Assembly (NCBI GenBank): GCA_025350705.1
Contig: JANXXH010000075.1
Coordinates: forward strand, 1 to 42,627
Length of the DNA: 42,627 nt
Reading direction: 5' to 3'
From: Gallionella sp.
GTDB taxonomy: Bacteria > Pseudomonadota > Gammaproteobacteria > Burkholderiales > Gallionellaceae
The notes beneath the pieces were generated by a model that was given only the letters and a program-made list of their open reading frames with translations, made no database searches and was not told the origin of the DNA. Positions 27,066 to 34,977 of this stretch are shown one piece after another; position 1 is the first letter of the stretch, and the number at the start of each line of letters is the position of its first letter. The translations under genes were made by a program, and so were the position numbers.

Positions 27066-27147
27066 GGGTGCAGTTGAAACGTTGAGCCACTGACTCCGAG
27101 CCTGACGGGGGACTGTGTCCAGCCCCGCTGCAGCACCCCTCGGAGGG
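27066..27147 (-). promoter_or_regulatory. SAH riboswitch in the ahcY leader
   Basis: Read on the minus strand, the leader contains CTCCGAG (+ strand 27139-27145) pairing with CTCGGAG (+ strand 27094-27100) as helix P1. Between them are the conserved GGTGCTGCAGCGG and CGTCAGGCTCGG segments. A downstream GCACCC (+ strand 27066-27071) pairs with GGGTGC (+ strand 27133-27138) as the pseudoknot. This is the layout of the SAH riboswitch known upstream of ahcY in beta- and gammaproteobacteria. It ends about 30 bp before the start codon. Confidence 0.9.
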
Positions 27148-27182
27148 TGGTGTAAATCTGATATAAAAACTGAACTTCGTTA

Positions 27183-27320
27183 TCCACGAAAAGCACGAAA
27201 AAACAACGAAAATATTTACTGGGTACTCGCGATATTCTTTGTACGGCACCTTAGCATCTACCGATAACACCGCATCAACTAGCCCGATTTTATTTTCGTG
27301 CCTTTCGTGTTTTTCGTGGA
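27183..27320. repeat. inverted repeat of CACGAAA type between ahcY leader and metK
   Basis: Arms TCCACGAAAAGCACGAAA (27183-27200) and TTTCGTGTTTTTCGTGGA (27303-27320) are nearly complementary, and the similarity extends inwards through ACGAAAATA and TATTTTCGT. About 80 bp lie between the arms. Together with the riboswitch this fills the 324-bp gap between ahcY and metK; no further gene is seen. Confidence 0.75.
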
Positions 27321-27358
27321 CCCGTTCTTCCGCTGTTATTCACGCGCAAAATCAATAA

Positions 27359-28522
27359 TTACTTCCCGCCGTCCGCTTTCAGCTTGGCAGCGCGATCCGT
27401 TGCTTCCCAGGTGAAGCCCGGCTCTTCGCGACCGAAGTGGCCGTAAGCGGCGGTGTTCTCATAGATCGGGCGCAACAGGTCGAGCATTTGCACGATGCCT
27501 TTGGGACGCAGATCGAAATGGCGCAACACCAGTTCGGTCATTTTTTCATTGGTGATCTTGCTGGTGCCATACGTATCCACCATGATGCTGGTCGGCTTGG
27601 CCACGCCGATCGCGTAGGAAATCTGCACCAGACACTTGGTCGCCAAACCGGCAGCAACGATATTCTTGGCGACATAGCGGGCAGCATACGCGGCGGAGCG
27701 ATCAACCTTGGACGGATCCTTGCCGGAGAACGCGCCGCCACCGTGAGGGGCCGCGCCGCCGTAGGTGTCGACGATGATCTTGCGACCGGTCAGGCCGCAA
27801 TCGCCCTGCGGGCCGCCGATGACAAAGCGTCCGGTCGGATTGACCAGATAGTTGATGCTGCCCTTGATCAATTCTTTAGGCAACATCGGCTTGATGATCT
27901 CTTCGATCGCCGCTTCGCGGATCTGCGCCAGTGTCATTTCCGGCGCGTGCTGAGTCGAGAGCACCACGGTATCGATGGAGTGCGGCTTGCCATCCACATA
28001 ACGGATCGTCACTTGGGATTTTGCGTCCGGACGCAGCCAGGGCAGACGGCCGTCGTGGCGCAATTCCGCCTGACGTTCCACCACGCGGTGCGCCAAATAG
28101 ATCGGCAGCGGCATCAGCGTCGGCGTTTCATCGCAGGCGTAGCCGAACATCAGACCCTGGTCGCCGGCGCCCTGGTTCAGAAAATCATCGGAAGCGCGAT
28201 CCACGCCCTGCGCGATATCCGGGCTTTGCTTGTCATAAGCCACCAGCACCGCGCAGCCCCGGTAGTCGATGCCGTACTCGGTGTTGTCGTAGCCGATGCG
28301 CTTGATAGTGTTGCGCGCCACGTGGATGTAGTCCACGTTCGCGGTGGTCGTGATCTCGCCGGCCAGTACCACCAGGCCGGTATTGGTCAGCGTCTCTGCC
28401 GCTACACGCGCATACGGGTCTTGCGCTAGAATAGCGTCCAGAATGGCATCAGAAATCTGATCCGCTACTTTATCCGGATGACCTTCGGATACGGATTCTG
28501 ATGTAAACAAATAATCGCTCAT
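27359..28522 (-). CDS. metK: S-adenosylmethionine synthetase
   Basis: This 387-residue enzyme makes SAM from methionine and ATP. It starts [20 protein letters not shown], includes [31 protein letters not shown], the [20 protein letters not shown] segment and the P-loop-like [20 protein letters not shown]. Length equals E. coli MetK (384) within a few residues. The start at 28522 agrees with all family members; an upstream in-frame extension is not supported. It is divergent from the acyltransferase genes, with a 67-bp gap. No SAM riboswitch was recognised in that short leader. Confidence 0.97.
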   Translation of the reverse strand: MSDYLFTSESVSEGHPDKVADQISDAILDAILAQDPYARVAAETLTNTGLVVLAGEITTTANVDYIHVARNTIKRIGYDNTEYGIDYRGCAVLVAYDKQSPDIAQGVDRASDDFLNQGAGDQGLMFGYACDETPTLMPLPIYLAHRVVERQAELRHDGRLPWLRPDAKSQVTIRYVDGKPHSIDTVVLSTQHAPEMTLAQIREAAIEEIIKPMLPKELIKGSINYLVNPTGRFVIGGPQGDCGLTGRKIIVDTYGGAAPHGGGAFSGKDPSKVDRSAAYAARYVAKNIVAAGLATKCLVQISYAIGVAKPTSIMVDTYGTSKITNEKMTELVLRHFDLRPKGIVQMLDLLRPIYENTAAYGHFGREEPGFTWEATDRAAKLKADGGK

Positions 28523-28589
28523 GGATTCCCGCTCAATCAAGTAAAAAATTAAAGGCGCGCATTGTATCAAAAAGCCCGTCCGCCCGCTG

Positions 28590-29468
28590 ATGACTTCATT
28601 CCTGTTTAAATTGATCTTTCGCCTGCTGGCTAGCTTGCCACTGCGCTGGCTGCATGGTTTTGGCACACTGCTCGGCCATTTCACGTTTGCGATGTCCAAA
28701 CAATATGCCGCACGCACCGAGGAAAACCTGCGCCAGTCGCACCTTGCCAAGGATGAAACACACTATGCCACGCTGCTCAAACAAACCATAGCTGAAGCGG
28801 GCAAAGGCATAGTCGAATTGCCATGGGTGTGGGGCAGGCCGCTGGAGCAGGTCTGCGCCACGGTGCAAAGCTGCCACGGCTGGGAACACATGGAGGCGGC
28901 ATACAAGCGCGGCAAAGGCATTATTCTGCTGACTCCGCACTGGGGCTGCTTTGAAGTGGTCGGGCTCTATGTCGGTCAACGTTTGCCGCTGACCTGTTTG
29001 TATCGCTCGCCTAGGCAAGCATGGCTGGAAAAAATCATGCGCGGCGGTCGCGAACGCGGCTTGGCGCGTCTGGCCACGGCAGACATCAGCGGTGTGCGGG
29101 TGCTGTTCAAAGCACTCAAGCGCGGTGAAGCGATCGGTTTGTTACCCGATCAGGTGCCCAGCTACGGCGAAGGCGAGTGGGTGGATTTCTTTGCCCGACC
29201 CGCCTACACGATGACCTTGAGCGGTCGGCTGGCCGAGAGCAGCGGTGCGACTGTCTTGCTGTCGTTCGCTGAACGTCTTCCACACGGGCAAGGTTATATA
29301 CTGCGCTTCGAACCATTGGCACTGGATTTTTCCAAACCTGTGCCGCTGCAAATCAATACAGCGCTGGAGCGCGTGATCGCGATTTCCCCCGAACAATATC
29401 TGTGGAGTTATAACCGCTACAAGGTTCCGGGCGGCGTGCTGCCGCCGGATGCAGTCAAGGAACGATGA
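28590..29468 (+). CDS. LpxL/HtrB-type lipid A acyltransferase, first copy
   Basis: This 292-residue inner-membrane-associated protein is of the lysophospholipid acyltransferase superfamily. It has an N-terminal hydrophobic helix, the HX4(D/E) catalytic motif as HWGCFE (His117, Glu122) within [14 protein letters not shown], and [19 protein letters not shown] and [12 protein letters not shown]. It would add a secondary acyl chain to Kdo2-lipid IVA. Glu instead of the more usual Asp in HX4D is known in LpxL-type enzymes. The stop overlaps the second acyltransferase start by ATGA, so both are co-translated. Confidence 0.88.
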   Translation: MTSFLFKLIFRLLASLPLRWLHGFGTLLGHFTFAMSKQYAARTEENLRQSHLAKDETHYATLLKQTIAEAGKGIVELPWVWGRPLEQVCATVQSCHGWEHMEAAYKRGKGIILLTPHWGCFEVVGLYVGQRLPLTCLYRSPRQAWLEKIMRGGRERGLARLATADISGVRVLFKALKRGEAIGLLPDQVPSYGEGEWVDFFARPAYTMTLSGRLAESSGATVLLSFAERLPHGQGYILRFEPLALDFSKPVPLQINTALERVIAISPEQYLWSYNRYKVPGGVLPPDAVKER

Positions 29469-30337
29469 TGATGACACGTCTCGGCGTTTTTATTTTGTGG
29501 TTGATCCAACTTTTGCCATTCCGTATCATCGTCGCCATCGGCAATGGTCTTGGCACGATTGTCTATCCTTTCGCTGCCGAGCGTCGCACAGTGGGCGACA
29601 TCAACCTGAAACTTTGCTTCCCTGACATGAGCGATGAGGCGCGCGAAAAAATGTTGCGCGCCCACTTCAAATTATTCTGCCGGGGCCTCATCGAGCGCAG
29701 CATCCTGTGGTGGTCGAGTGCGGCACGCATACGCAGCCTGATCCGCGTCGAGGGTATAGAACACTTCGAGGCGATCAAAGGCCAGCCCGCTATCCTGCTC
29801 ACGCCGCACTTCGTCGGCATGGATGCCGGCGGTCAATGGATCGCACAGCACATCGATACTGTGTGCATGTATGCGAACCAGAAGAACGTCTACCTGACCG
29901 AGTTGTTGTTGAAGAAGCGAGCCCGCTTCCGCAACCAGCATCTCTATTCGCGCCAGCAAGGTCTGCGCCCCATCCTCAAGGGGATGCGGGCAGGCATGCC
30001 GTTCATCTATCCGCCGGATCAGGATCAGGGCGTCAGGGACGGCGCATTCATTCCCTTCTTCGGCGTGCCTGCCGCGACGATGACCTCGGTGCCCCGCATC
30101 GCACAAATGACCGGCGCGAAAATAGTGCCCAGCATCACGCGCGTACTTCCCGGTGGCAAAGGCTATGTGCTGACCTTCTATCCTGCATGGGAGAATTATC
30201 CAAGCGGGGATGACATCGCGGACACACGCCGCATGAATGAATTCCTCGAACAGCGCATACTGGAAATGCCGGAACAGTATTTCTGGTTGCACAAGCGATT
30301 CAAGACCCGGCCTGAAGGCGAAAAGAAATTATATTAG
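29465..30337 (+). CDS. LpxL/LpxM-type lipid A acyltransferase, second copy
   Basis: This 290-residue paralogue of the preceding gene has an N-terminal membrane helix (LGVFILWLIQLLPFRIIVAI), catalytic HFVGMD (His115, Asp120) in LLTPHFVGMDAGG, then PPDQDQGVRDGAFIPFFGVP and the terminal PEQYFWLHKRFKTRP. Two adjacent enzymes suggest that the two secondary acyl chains are added by separate proteins. Three ATGs in a row (29465, 29468, 29471) are possible starts; the first gives the ATGA overlap. Confidence 0.88.
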   Translation: MMMTRLGVFILWLIQLLPFRIIVAIGNGLGTIVYPFAAERRTVGDINLKLCFPDMSDEAREKMLRAHFKLFCRGLIERSILWWSSAARIRSLIRVEGIEHFEAIKGQPAILLTPHFVGMDAGGQWIAQHIDTVCMYANQKNVYLTELLLKKRARFRNQHLYSRQQGLRPILKGMRAGMPFIYPPDQDQGVRDGAFIPFFGVPAATMTSVPRIAQMTGAKIVPSITRVLPGGKGYVLTFYPAWENYPSGDDIADTRRMNEFLEQRILEMPEQYFWLHKRFKTRPEGEKKLY

Positions 30338-30341
30338 CTCT

Positions 30342-30408
30342 TAGCGGGTAGCCTGTAGCTTGCAGCCAATCCGGTTTTGCTACTCGCTACCAGCTACGGG
30401 CTACCGGC
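30342..30408. repeat. hairpin of 7-bp GTAGC-type units, copy 2
   Basis: The left arm has units GGGTAGC, CTGTAGC and TTGCAGC; the right arm has GCTACTC, GCTACCA, GCTACGG and CTACCGG, around a central CCGG. It matches the structure and central sequence (AGCC-A-CCGG-TTTGC) of the hairpin at 20423-20495. It ends a few bases before the ubiD ribosome-binding site AAAGGG. Confidence 0.75.
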
Positions 30409-30422
30409 TCAAAGGGAATGCA

Positions 30423-31901
30423 ATGAAATATCACGACCTGCGAGACTTCCTCGCTCAACTGGAAAAACTTGGCGAACTCAAGCGCGTGTCTGCGCCTGTC
30501 TCCACGCATCTGGAGATGACGGAAATCTGCGACCGCGTACTGCGCTCGCAAGGCCCGGCTATCCTGTTCGAGAATGTGGTCGGACGCAACATGACCCAAA
30601 ATAAAATACCAGTTCTGGCGAACCTGTTCGGTACGCCGCGCCGCGTAGCACTGGGCATGGGAAAAGAATCCACCGCCGCGCTGCGCGAAGTGGGCAAGCT
30701 GCTGGCCTACCTCAAGGAGCCCGATCCGCCCAAAGGATTGAAGGACGCCTGGGAGAAATGGCCGGTGCTGAAACAGGTGCTCACCATGTCGCCCAAGATC
30801 GTTTCATCAGCGCCCTGTCAGGAGATCGTGTGGGAAGGCAAGGATGCGGACCTGGCCCAATTGCCGATACAAACGTGTTGGCCCGGCGATGTCGCGCCGC
30901 TGATCACCTGGGGTCTGGTCGTCACGCGCGGGCCAAACAAGATACGCCAGAATCTCGGCATCTATCGCCAGCAGGTGATCGCACCGAACAAGGTCATCAT
31001 GCGCTGGCTGGCGCATCGCGGCGGCGCACTGGATTTTCGTGATCATTGCGAAAAAAATCCTGGGAAGCCGTTTCCCCTTGCCGTGGTAATCGGCGCCGAT
31101 CCCGCAACCATTTTAGGTGCGGTGACACCCGTGCCGGATTCATTGTCCGAATACCAGTTCGCCGGATTGTTGCGCGGCAGCAAGACCGAGCTGGTTAAAT
31201 GTCTGGGCAGCGATCTGCAAGTACCCGCGAGTGCCGAGATCGTTCTGGAAGGCGTGATTCATCCCGATGAAGTTGCGCTGGAAGGACCGTTCGGCGACCA
31301 CACCGGCTATTACAACGAGCAGGACAAGTTTCCGGTATTCACGATTGAGCGCATCACGATGCGGCGCGACCCGATCTACCATTCCACTTACACCGGCAAG
31401 CCGCCCGACGAACCGTCCATGCTGGGCGTCGCGCTGAACGAAGTGTTCGTGCCGCTGCTGCAAAAACAATTCCCCGAGATCGCAGATTTTTATTTGCCGC
31501 CCGAAGGATGCTCATATCGCATGGCGGTAGTCAGCATCAAAAAACAATATGCAGGACACGCCAAGCGCGTGATGTTCGGCATCTGGAGTTTTTTGCGCCA
31601 GTTCATGTACACCAAGTTCATCATCGTGGTGGATGACGACATCAACATACGCGACTGGAAAGAAGTGATCTGGGCGATCACTACGCGCGTCGATCCGGTG
31701 CGCGACACTCTGCTGGTTGAGAACACTCCTATCGATTATCTCGACTTCGCCAGCCCGGTATCGGGACTGGGTGGCAAGATGGGGCTGGATGCCACCAACA
31801 AATGGCCGGGCGAGACACAGCGCGAATGGGGAACACCTATCGTGATGGATGAAGCGACCAAGCGTCGTGTGGATGAGATGTGGGCGAATTTGGGGCTGTA
31901 G
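30423..31901 (+). CDS. ubiD: UbiD-type 3-polyprenyl-4-hydroxybenzoate decarboxylase
   Basis: This 492-residue decarboxylase uses prenylated FMN (made by UbiX) to remove the ring carboxylate in ubiquinone synthesis. Typical sequence includes [73 protein letters not shown] with the following DHTGYYNE, and [20 protein letters not shown]. Length matches E. coli UbiD (497). The ATG at 30423 is the family start and has AAAGGG upstream. With the hydroxylase at 4589-5779 it is the second ubiquinone gene in the window. Confidence 0.95.
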   Translation: MKYHDLRDFLAQLEKLGELKRVSAPVSTHLEMTEICDRVLRSQGPAILFENVVGRNMTQNKIPVLANLFGTPRRVALGMGKESTAALREVGKLLAYLKEPDPPKGLKDAWEKWPVLKQVLTMSPKIVSSAPCQEIVWEGKDADLAQLPIQTCWPGDVAPLITWGLVVTRGPNKIRQNLGIYRQQVIAPNKVIMRWLAHRGGALDFRDHCEKNPGKPFPLAVVIGADPATILGAVTPVPDSLSEYQFAGLLRGSKTELVKCLGSDLQVPASAEIVLEGVIHPDEVALEGPFGDHTGYYNEQDKFPVFTIERITMRRDPIYHSTYTGKPPDEPSMLGVALNEVFVPLLQKQFPEIADFYLPPEGCSYRMAVVSIKKQYAGHAKRVMFGIWSFLRQFMYTKFIIVVDDDINIRDWKEVIWAITTRVDPVRDTLLVENTPIDYLDFASPVSGLGGKMGLDATNKWPGETQREWGTPIVMDEATKRRVDEMWANLGL

Positions 31902-31966
31902 CCAGTACAGTAGACCGTGATACTACCGATTAAAAGTTATAGCACCCCTGTTGTATCAATCACTCA

Positions 31967-31980
31967 TTGACCTTAATCAA
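31967..31980 (+). promoter_or_regulatory. FNR/CRP-type dyad upstream of a small outer-membrane protein gene
   Basis: TTGACCTTAATCAA matches the FNR/Anr consensus TTGAT-N4-ATCAA at nine of ten defined positions. It lies in the 230-bp gap upstream of the gene at 32132. A -35-like TTGACG follows at 31985. The target promoter and the regulator are inferred only. The rest of the gap is A+T-rich and shows no gene. Confidence 0.5.
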
Positions 31981-32131
31981 AATATTGACGAAACCGCTCT
32001 TTGTGTGGAGAATCATCCAGCATTGTGCATTTTTGCCGTTACGCGGATAACGAACATGTGCAACTGGTTTACCCTGTCAGTTTTTGGGTAGTTACGTTGT
32101 GGATTTTTAATTATTTAGGGGAATTTAGGAA

Positions 32132-32653
32132 ATGAAGAAAATCATATTAGTAAGCGCAACAATGGCGTTGGCAATGGCTGCCGGAAGCGCAGCTGCGGAG
32201 AACGGCCCGGCCGCTGGAAGATTTGGCATTAATGTACCTTTAGCAAGCAACGTTAACGATTTTTTGATTAACGGCAAATATTTTATTGCGAGAGATATGG
32301 CTGTGATAGCGGGAGTCGGTTTGCAAATGACTGATGACGGCTTAAATGTTGCTGGCTCCAAGTCTACCAATATCGGATTCCAGGGCGGCTTTAGAAAATA
32401 TTTAAAGACTGATGATCTGGCAACCTTTGTGGGTGGAAAGCTGCGGTATACCTCTACAAATTCGAGCAATGTGACCACCTTTTCAGTGCTGGGTGAAGTA
32501 GGCGCGGAATATTACCTCGGCAAACAATTCAGTCTCGAAGGCTCGGTTGCTGCTGGTTACGATTCGACAAGTACCACAGTTGGAGCAAACACGATCAAAA
32601 GCACAGCGCTTGGCACAGGCACAGTTAACGTAAGCGCCAACTTCTACTTCTAA
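32132..32653 (+). CDS. small outer-membrane beta-barrel protein
   Basis: This 173-residue protein has a signal peptide MKKIILVSATMALAMAAGSA ending after AAA. The mature part is rich in Gly, Ser, Thr and Asn, with alternating strands (FGINVPLASNVNDFLINGKY, FVGGKLRYTSTNS, AEYYLGKQFSLEGSVAAGYD) and a terminal Phe in VNVSANFYF, the usual BAM recognition end. About eight strands are likely. No family was recognised with certainty. An AGGA ribosome-binding site precedes the ATG. It ends at a bidirectional terminator shared with the convergent barrel gene. Confidence 0.75.
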   Translation: MKKIILVSATMALAMAAGSAAAENGPAAGRFGINVPLASNVNDFLINGKYFIARDMAVIAGVGLQMTDDGLNVAGSKSTNIGFQGGFRKYLKTDDLATFVGGKLRYTSTNSSNVTTFSVLGEVGAEYYLGKQFSLEGSVAAGYDSTSTTVGANTIKSTALGTGTVNVSANFYF

Positions 32654-32673
32654 ACATAAAAGTTTCATAAATA

Positions 32674-32700
32674 AAAAAGCCGGATCCAGTCCGGCTTTTT
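32674..32700. terminator. bidirectional intrinsic terminator
   Basis: AAAAA-GCCGGA-tccag-TCCGGC-TTTTT: a GC-rich 6-bp stem flanked by A and T runs, between two convergent outer-membrane protein genes. It works in either direction. Confidence 0.92.
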
Positions 32701-32721
32701 ATTATTAGCGTTAAAGCCAGA

Positions 32722-33261
32722 TTAGAATTTGATCACTGCACCAGCCGACACCATAGAGTAACCATCAGGGTAGAAATCCAACCCCGCACGAAGGCCAACT
32801 TGCTGGGTCAGGTTGTATTGGCCAGCAGCGCCAGCACGCAAACCGATAGTATTGGTCGCGTAGTTCCCGAAACAACCTGCGCACGAGACGTCAGTGGAGG
32901 ATCTTGCCAGGCCAGCCTTGGCAATCACAGAAAATTGCGAGTTGATTGGATATGTTGCGGCTACGACTGCGCCGATAGCAGATGCTTTATAGTTATACCC
33001 CAAAAAATTGGTGTTACTTCCAAAGTTTGTGTACTCGCCTTCTACTGCAAACCTTACCTTTGACATAAAATCGCTTGATGTCATTTTTGATGTGACACCG
33101 GGGTCGATGTTGTAACCACCATACACGCCAAATCCTAATGTACTGCCTGCGACATCCGATGGGCCAATTTTTACTCCGGCGTATATTCCAGCCGCATCAG
33201 CAGCAACAGCAGGCACAGCAACGAAAACCGACAGCGACGCAGCAATAATAATTCTTTTCAT
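32722..33261 (-). CDS. small OmpA-like beta-barrel outer-membrane protein
   Basis: This 179-residue protein has a signal peptide MKRIIIAASLSVFVAVPAVA. Mature strands include GIYAGVKIGPSDVAG, LGFGVYGGYNIDPG, VRFAVEGEYTNFGS, QFSVIAKAGLARSS and VGLRAGLDFYPDGYS, ending VSAGAVIKF with a terminal Phe. The pattern is that of an eight-stranded OmpA/Omp-beta-barrel fold. A pair of cysteines in SCAGCFGN may form an external disulfide. The function is unknown. Confidence 0.78.
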   Translation of the reverse strand: MKRIIIAASLSVFVAVPAVAADAAGIYAGVKIGPSDVAGSTLGFGVYGGYNIDPGVTSKMTSSDFMSKVRFAVEGEYTNFGSNTNFLGYNYKASAIGAVVAATYPINSQFSVIAKAGLARSSTDVSCAGCFGNYATNTIGLRAGAAGQYNLTQQVGLRAGLDFYPDGYSMVSAGAVIKF

Positions 33262-33376
33262 GACTTGATTCCTTTTGGTTGATTGTGACGCAGCTTACTT
33301 CCTGCAAACTGTGCGGGCATCTTATCCGGCAATACAAGGTGAAGCAACTGGAGTTCTTGCCAGCCTGAGAAAAACT

Positions 33377-34972
33377 CTAATGCTCCTTTTGCAGCCACTC
33401 GACCAGCGCGTCCTGCGCGGGCTGCGCCAGTTTGGCATTGGCATGATTGACGATGAACACCACGATCCACTGTTTGCCGCTGTGCGCTTTCACATAGCCC
33501 GCGAGGGATTTCACACCTTCCAGCGTGCCCGTCTTGAGGTGGGCGTATCCGGCCGCTTCGCTGTCCTTGAGACGTTTCTTGACCGAACCATCCATACCGA
33601 GTAACGGCAGCGAAGCTTCAAGCTCGGCTGCGAACGGGCTGCGCGTTGCATGTTGCAGAAGATCGGCCAGATGCTGCGCGCTGATACGCTCCTTGCGCGA
33701 CAAGCCTGCGCCGTTTTCCAGCACTAATTCCGGAAATTGCAGCTGTTGAGTCTTCAGCCACTGCCGTATCGCCTCAGTGCTGCGCGCAATATTCGCTGGC
33801 GGCTGGACATTCACGGGCGTCGGAACCGCAAGCGTTGACGGGACAGAAAATTCCACTGCCGCAGTATCTCCGCCTTCCTGCTCGGCAAGCTGAGGGGTTT
33901 CACTCAATGCTTGAGCCCTTGAGAAATCGTCGCGGCTATCTATTCCTTCAGCAGGCAACAGCCCCGCCGCACCCTGAGAAGCCTGAGCCACATCAGCTTG
34001 TGCCGTGTCTCTGGCCCCCAGTGCCAGAAATAATTGCCGCGCCATGATGTTGTTACTGAACTTGTTGATATCGCGTATCACTTCCGACAACGGAGGCGAA
34101 ATATATTTTGCAAACGGAACCTGGTCGACAGGCACAGCTCCGACACGCAGCTTGCCCTTCAGCGTGCCGCCGAGCTCTTGCCACAACGCGCTGAACACGG
34201 CGATGAAATATTCGTCGTGCGGCAATAGCGAAAAGTAATTGTCCGCCTCGCCACAGAAGGCGGGAAGAACGCCTTCCAGCAATATCTTATGTCCGTCTAA
34301 ATGCGCTTTGTAGGCATCCGCGCCGCCACAACGCAATCTTCTTGAAGTGGTGATGCGATTAACCAGCGTGTAGCCAGCCAAATCAGGTTCCATCAGCGCA
34401 GTGGTCTCGCGGCCATTCGGGATCAAATGCAAATGCAGCGCATTGAAATTGAGCAGCAACGCGCTGGTGCCGACGTTGTAGGCGCGTGTCGGATCATTGT
34501 CGAATCCCGCCGGATCCTGGTTGGCAACTTCAAAAAAACTGCGATCCAGCACGACGTCGCCGCGTATCTCGCGCAGCCCGCGCTGGCGCAATTCGCGCAA
34601 CCACATCCAGAATTGCTCGACAGTAAGTTTCGGGTCGCCATAGCCCTTGAACACCAGGTCGCCCAGCAACACGCCATTTTCCAGCTTGCCGTTGAGATAA
34701 GCCTCGGTCTTCCAGCGATACGCCGGGCCCAGCGTTTCCAGAGCAGCAAAGGTGGTGAGCAACTTCATCGTCGAAGCCGGGTTCACCGGGATATCCGCAT
34801 TCAGGCTGATGATAGGCGCAGACTCATTCGTCTCCTGCACCAGGATACTCACGCTGGACAGCGGAATATGCGCGCGCTTGAGCGCCGCGCTGACTGGCTC
34901 AGGCAAGGTATCTGCAACTGCGCGGGTGGCGATCAGGCAGAAAAAAAACAGCTTGATAAAAAAAATTCGCAT
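33377..34972 (-). CDS. dacB: D-alanyl-D-alanine carboxypeptidase/endopeptidase (PBP4 type)
   Basis: This 531-residue periplasmic class C penicillin-binding protein has an N-terminal signal peptide FFIKLFFFCLIATRAVADT. The three active-site motifs are STMK (67-70) in NPASTMKLLTTFAALETLG, SNN (306-308) in NKFSNNIMARQLFLALG, and KTG (480-482) in HLKTGTLEGV. It trims or cuts peptidoglycan cross-links. Between SNN and the following helix EAIRQWL there is an unusual stretch of about 77 residues (321-397) rich in Ala, Gln, Pro and acidic residues, where relatives have a short linker. It lies 5 bp upstream of nothing on its own strand; bioA precedes it closely. Confidence 0.92.
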   Translation of the reverse strand: MRIFFIKLFFFCLIATRAVADTLPEPVSAALKRAHIPLSSVSILVQETNESAPIISLNADIPVNPASTMKLLTTFAALETLGPAYRWKTEAYLNGKLENGVLLGDLVFKGYGDPKLTVEQFWMWLRELRQRGLREIRGDVVLDRSFFEVANQDPAGFDNDPTRAYNVGTSALLLNFNALHLHLIPNGRETTALMEPDLAGYTLVNRITTSRRLRCGGADAYKAHLDGHKILLEGVLPAFCGEADNYFSLLPHDEYFIAVFSALWQELGGTLKGKLRVGAVPVDQVPFAKYISPPLSEVIRDINKFSNNIMARQLFLALGARDTAQADVAQASQGAAGLLPAEGIDSRDDFSRAQALSETPQLAEQEGGDTAAVEFSVPSTLAVPTPVNVQPPANIARSTEAIRQWLKTQQLQFPELVLENGAGLSRKERISAQHLADLLQHATRSPFAAELEASLPLLGMDGSVKKRLKDSEAAGYAHLKTGTLEGVKSLAGYVKAHSGKQWIVVFIVNHANAKLAQPAQDALVEWLQKEH

Positions 34973-34977
34973 ATCGT

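Noticed and set aside
27437..28429. 330-codon plus-strand frame
   Set aside because: It is antisense to metK; no family features are present.
28523..28589. SAM riboswitch upstream of metK
   Set aside because: The divergent gap is only 67 bp and shows none of the stem and core patterns of SAM riboswitch classes.
32674..32700. CRISPR-like or attachment-site repeat
   Set aside because: It is a single hairpin with A and T runs between convergent genes, fully explained as a bidirectional terminator. No spaced direct-repeat array exists anywhere in the window.
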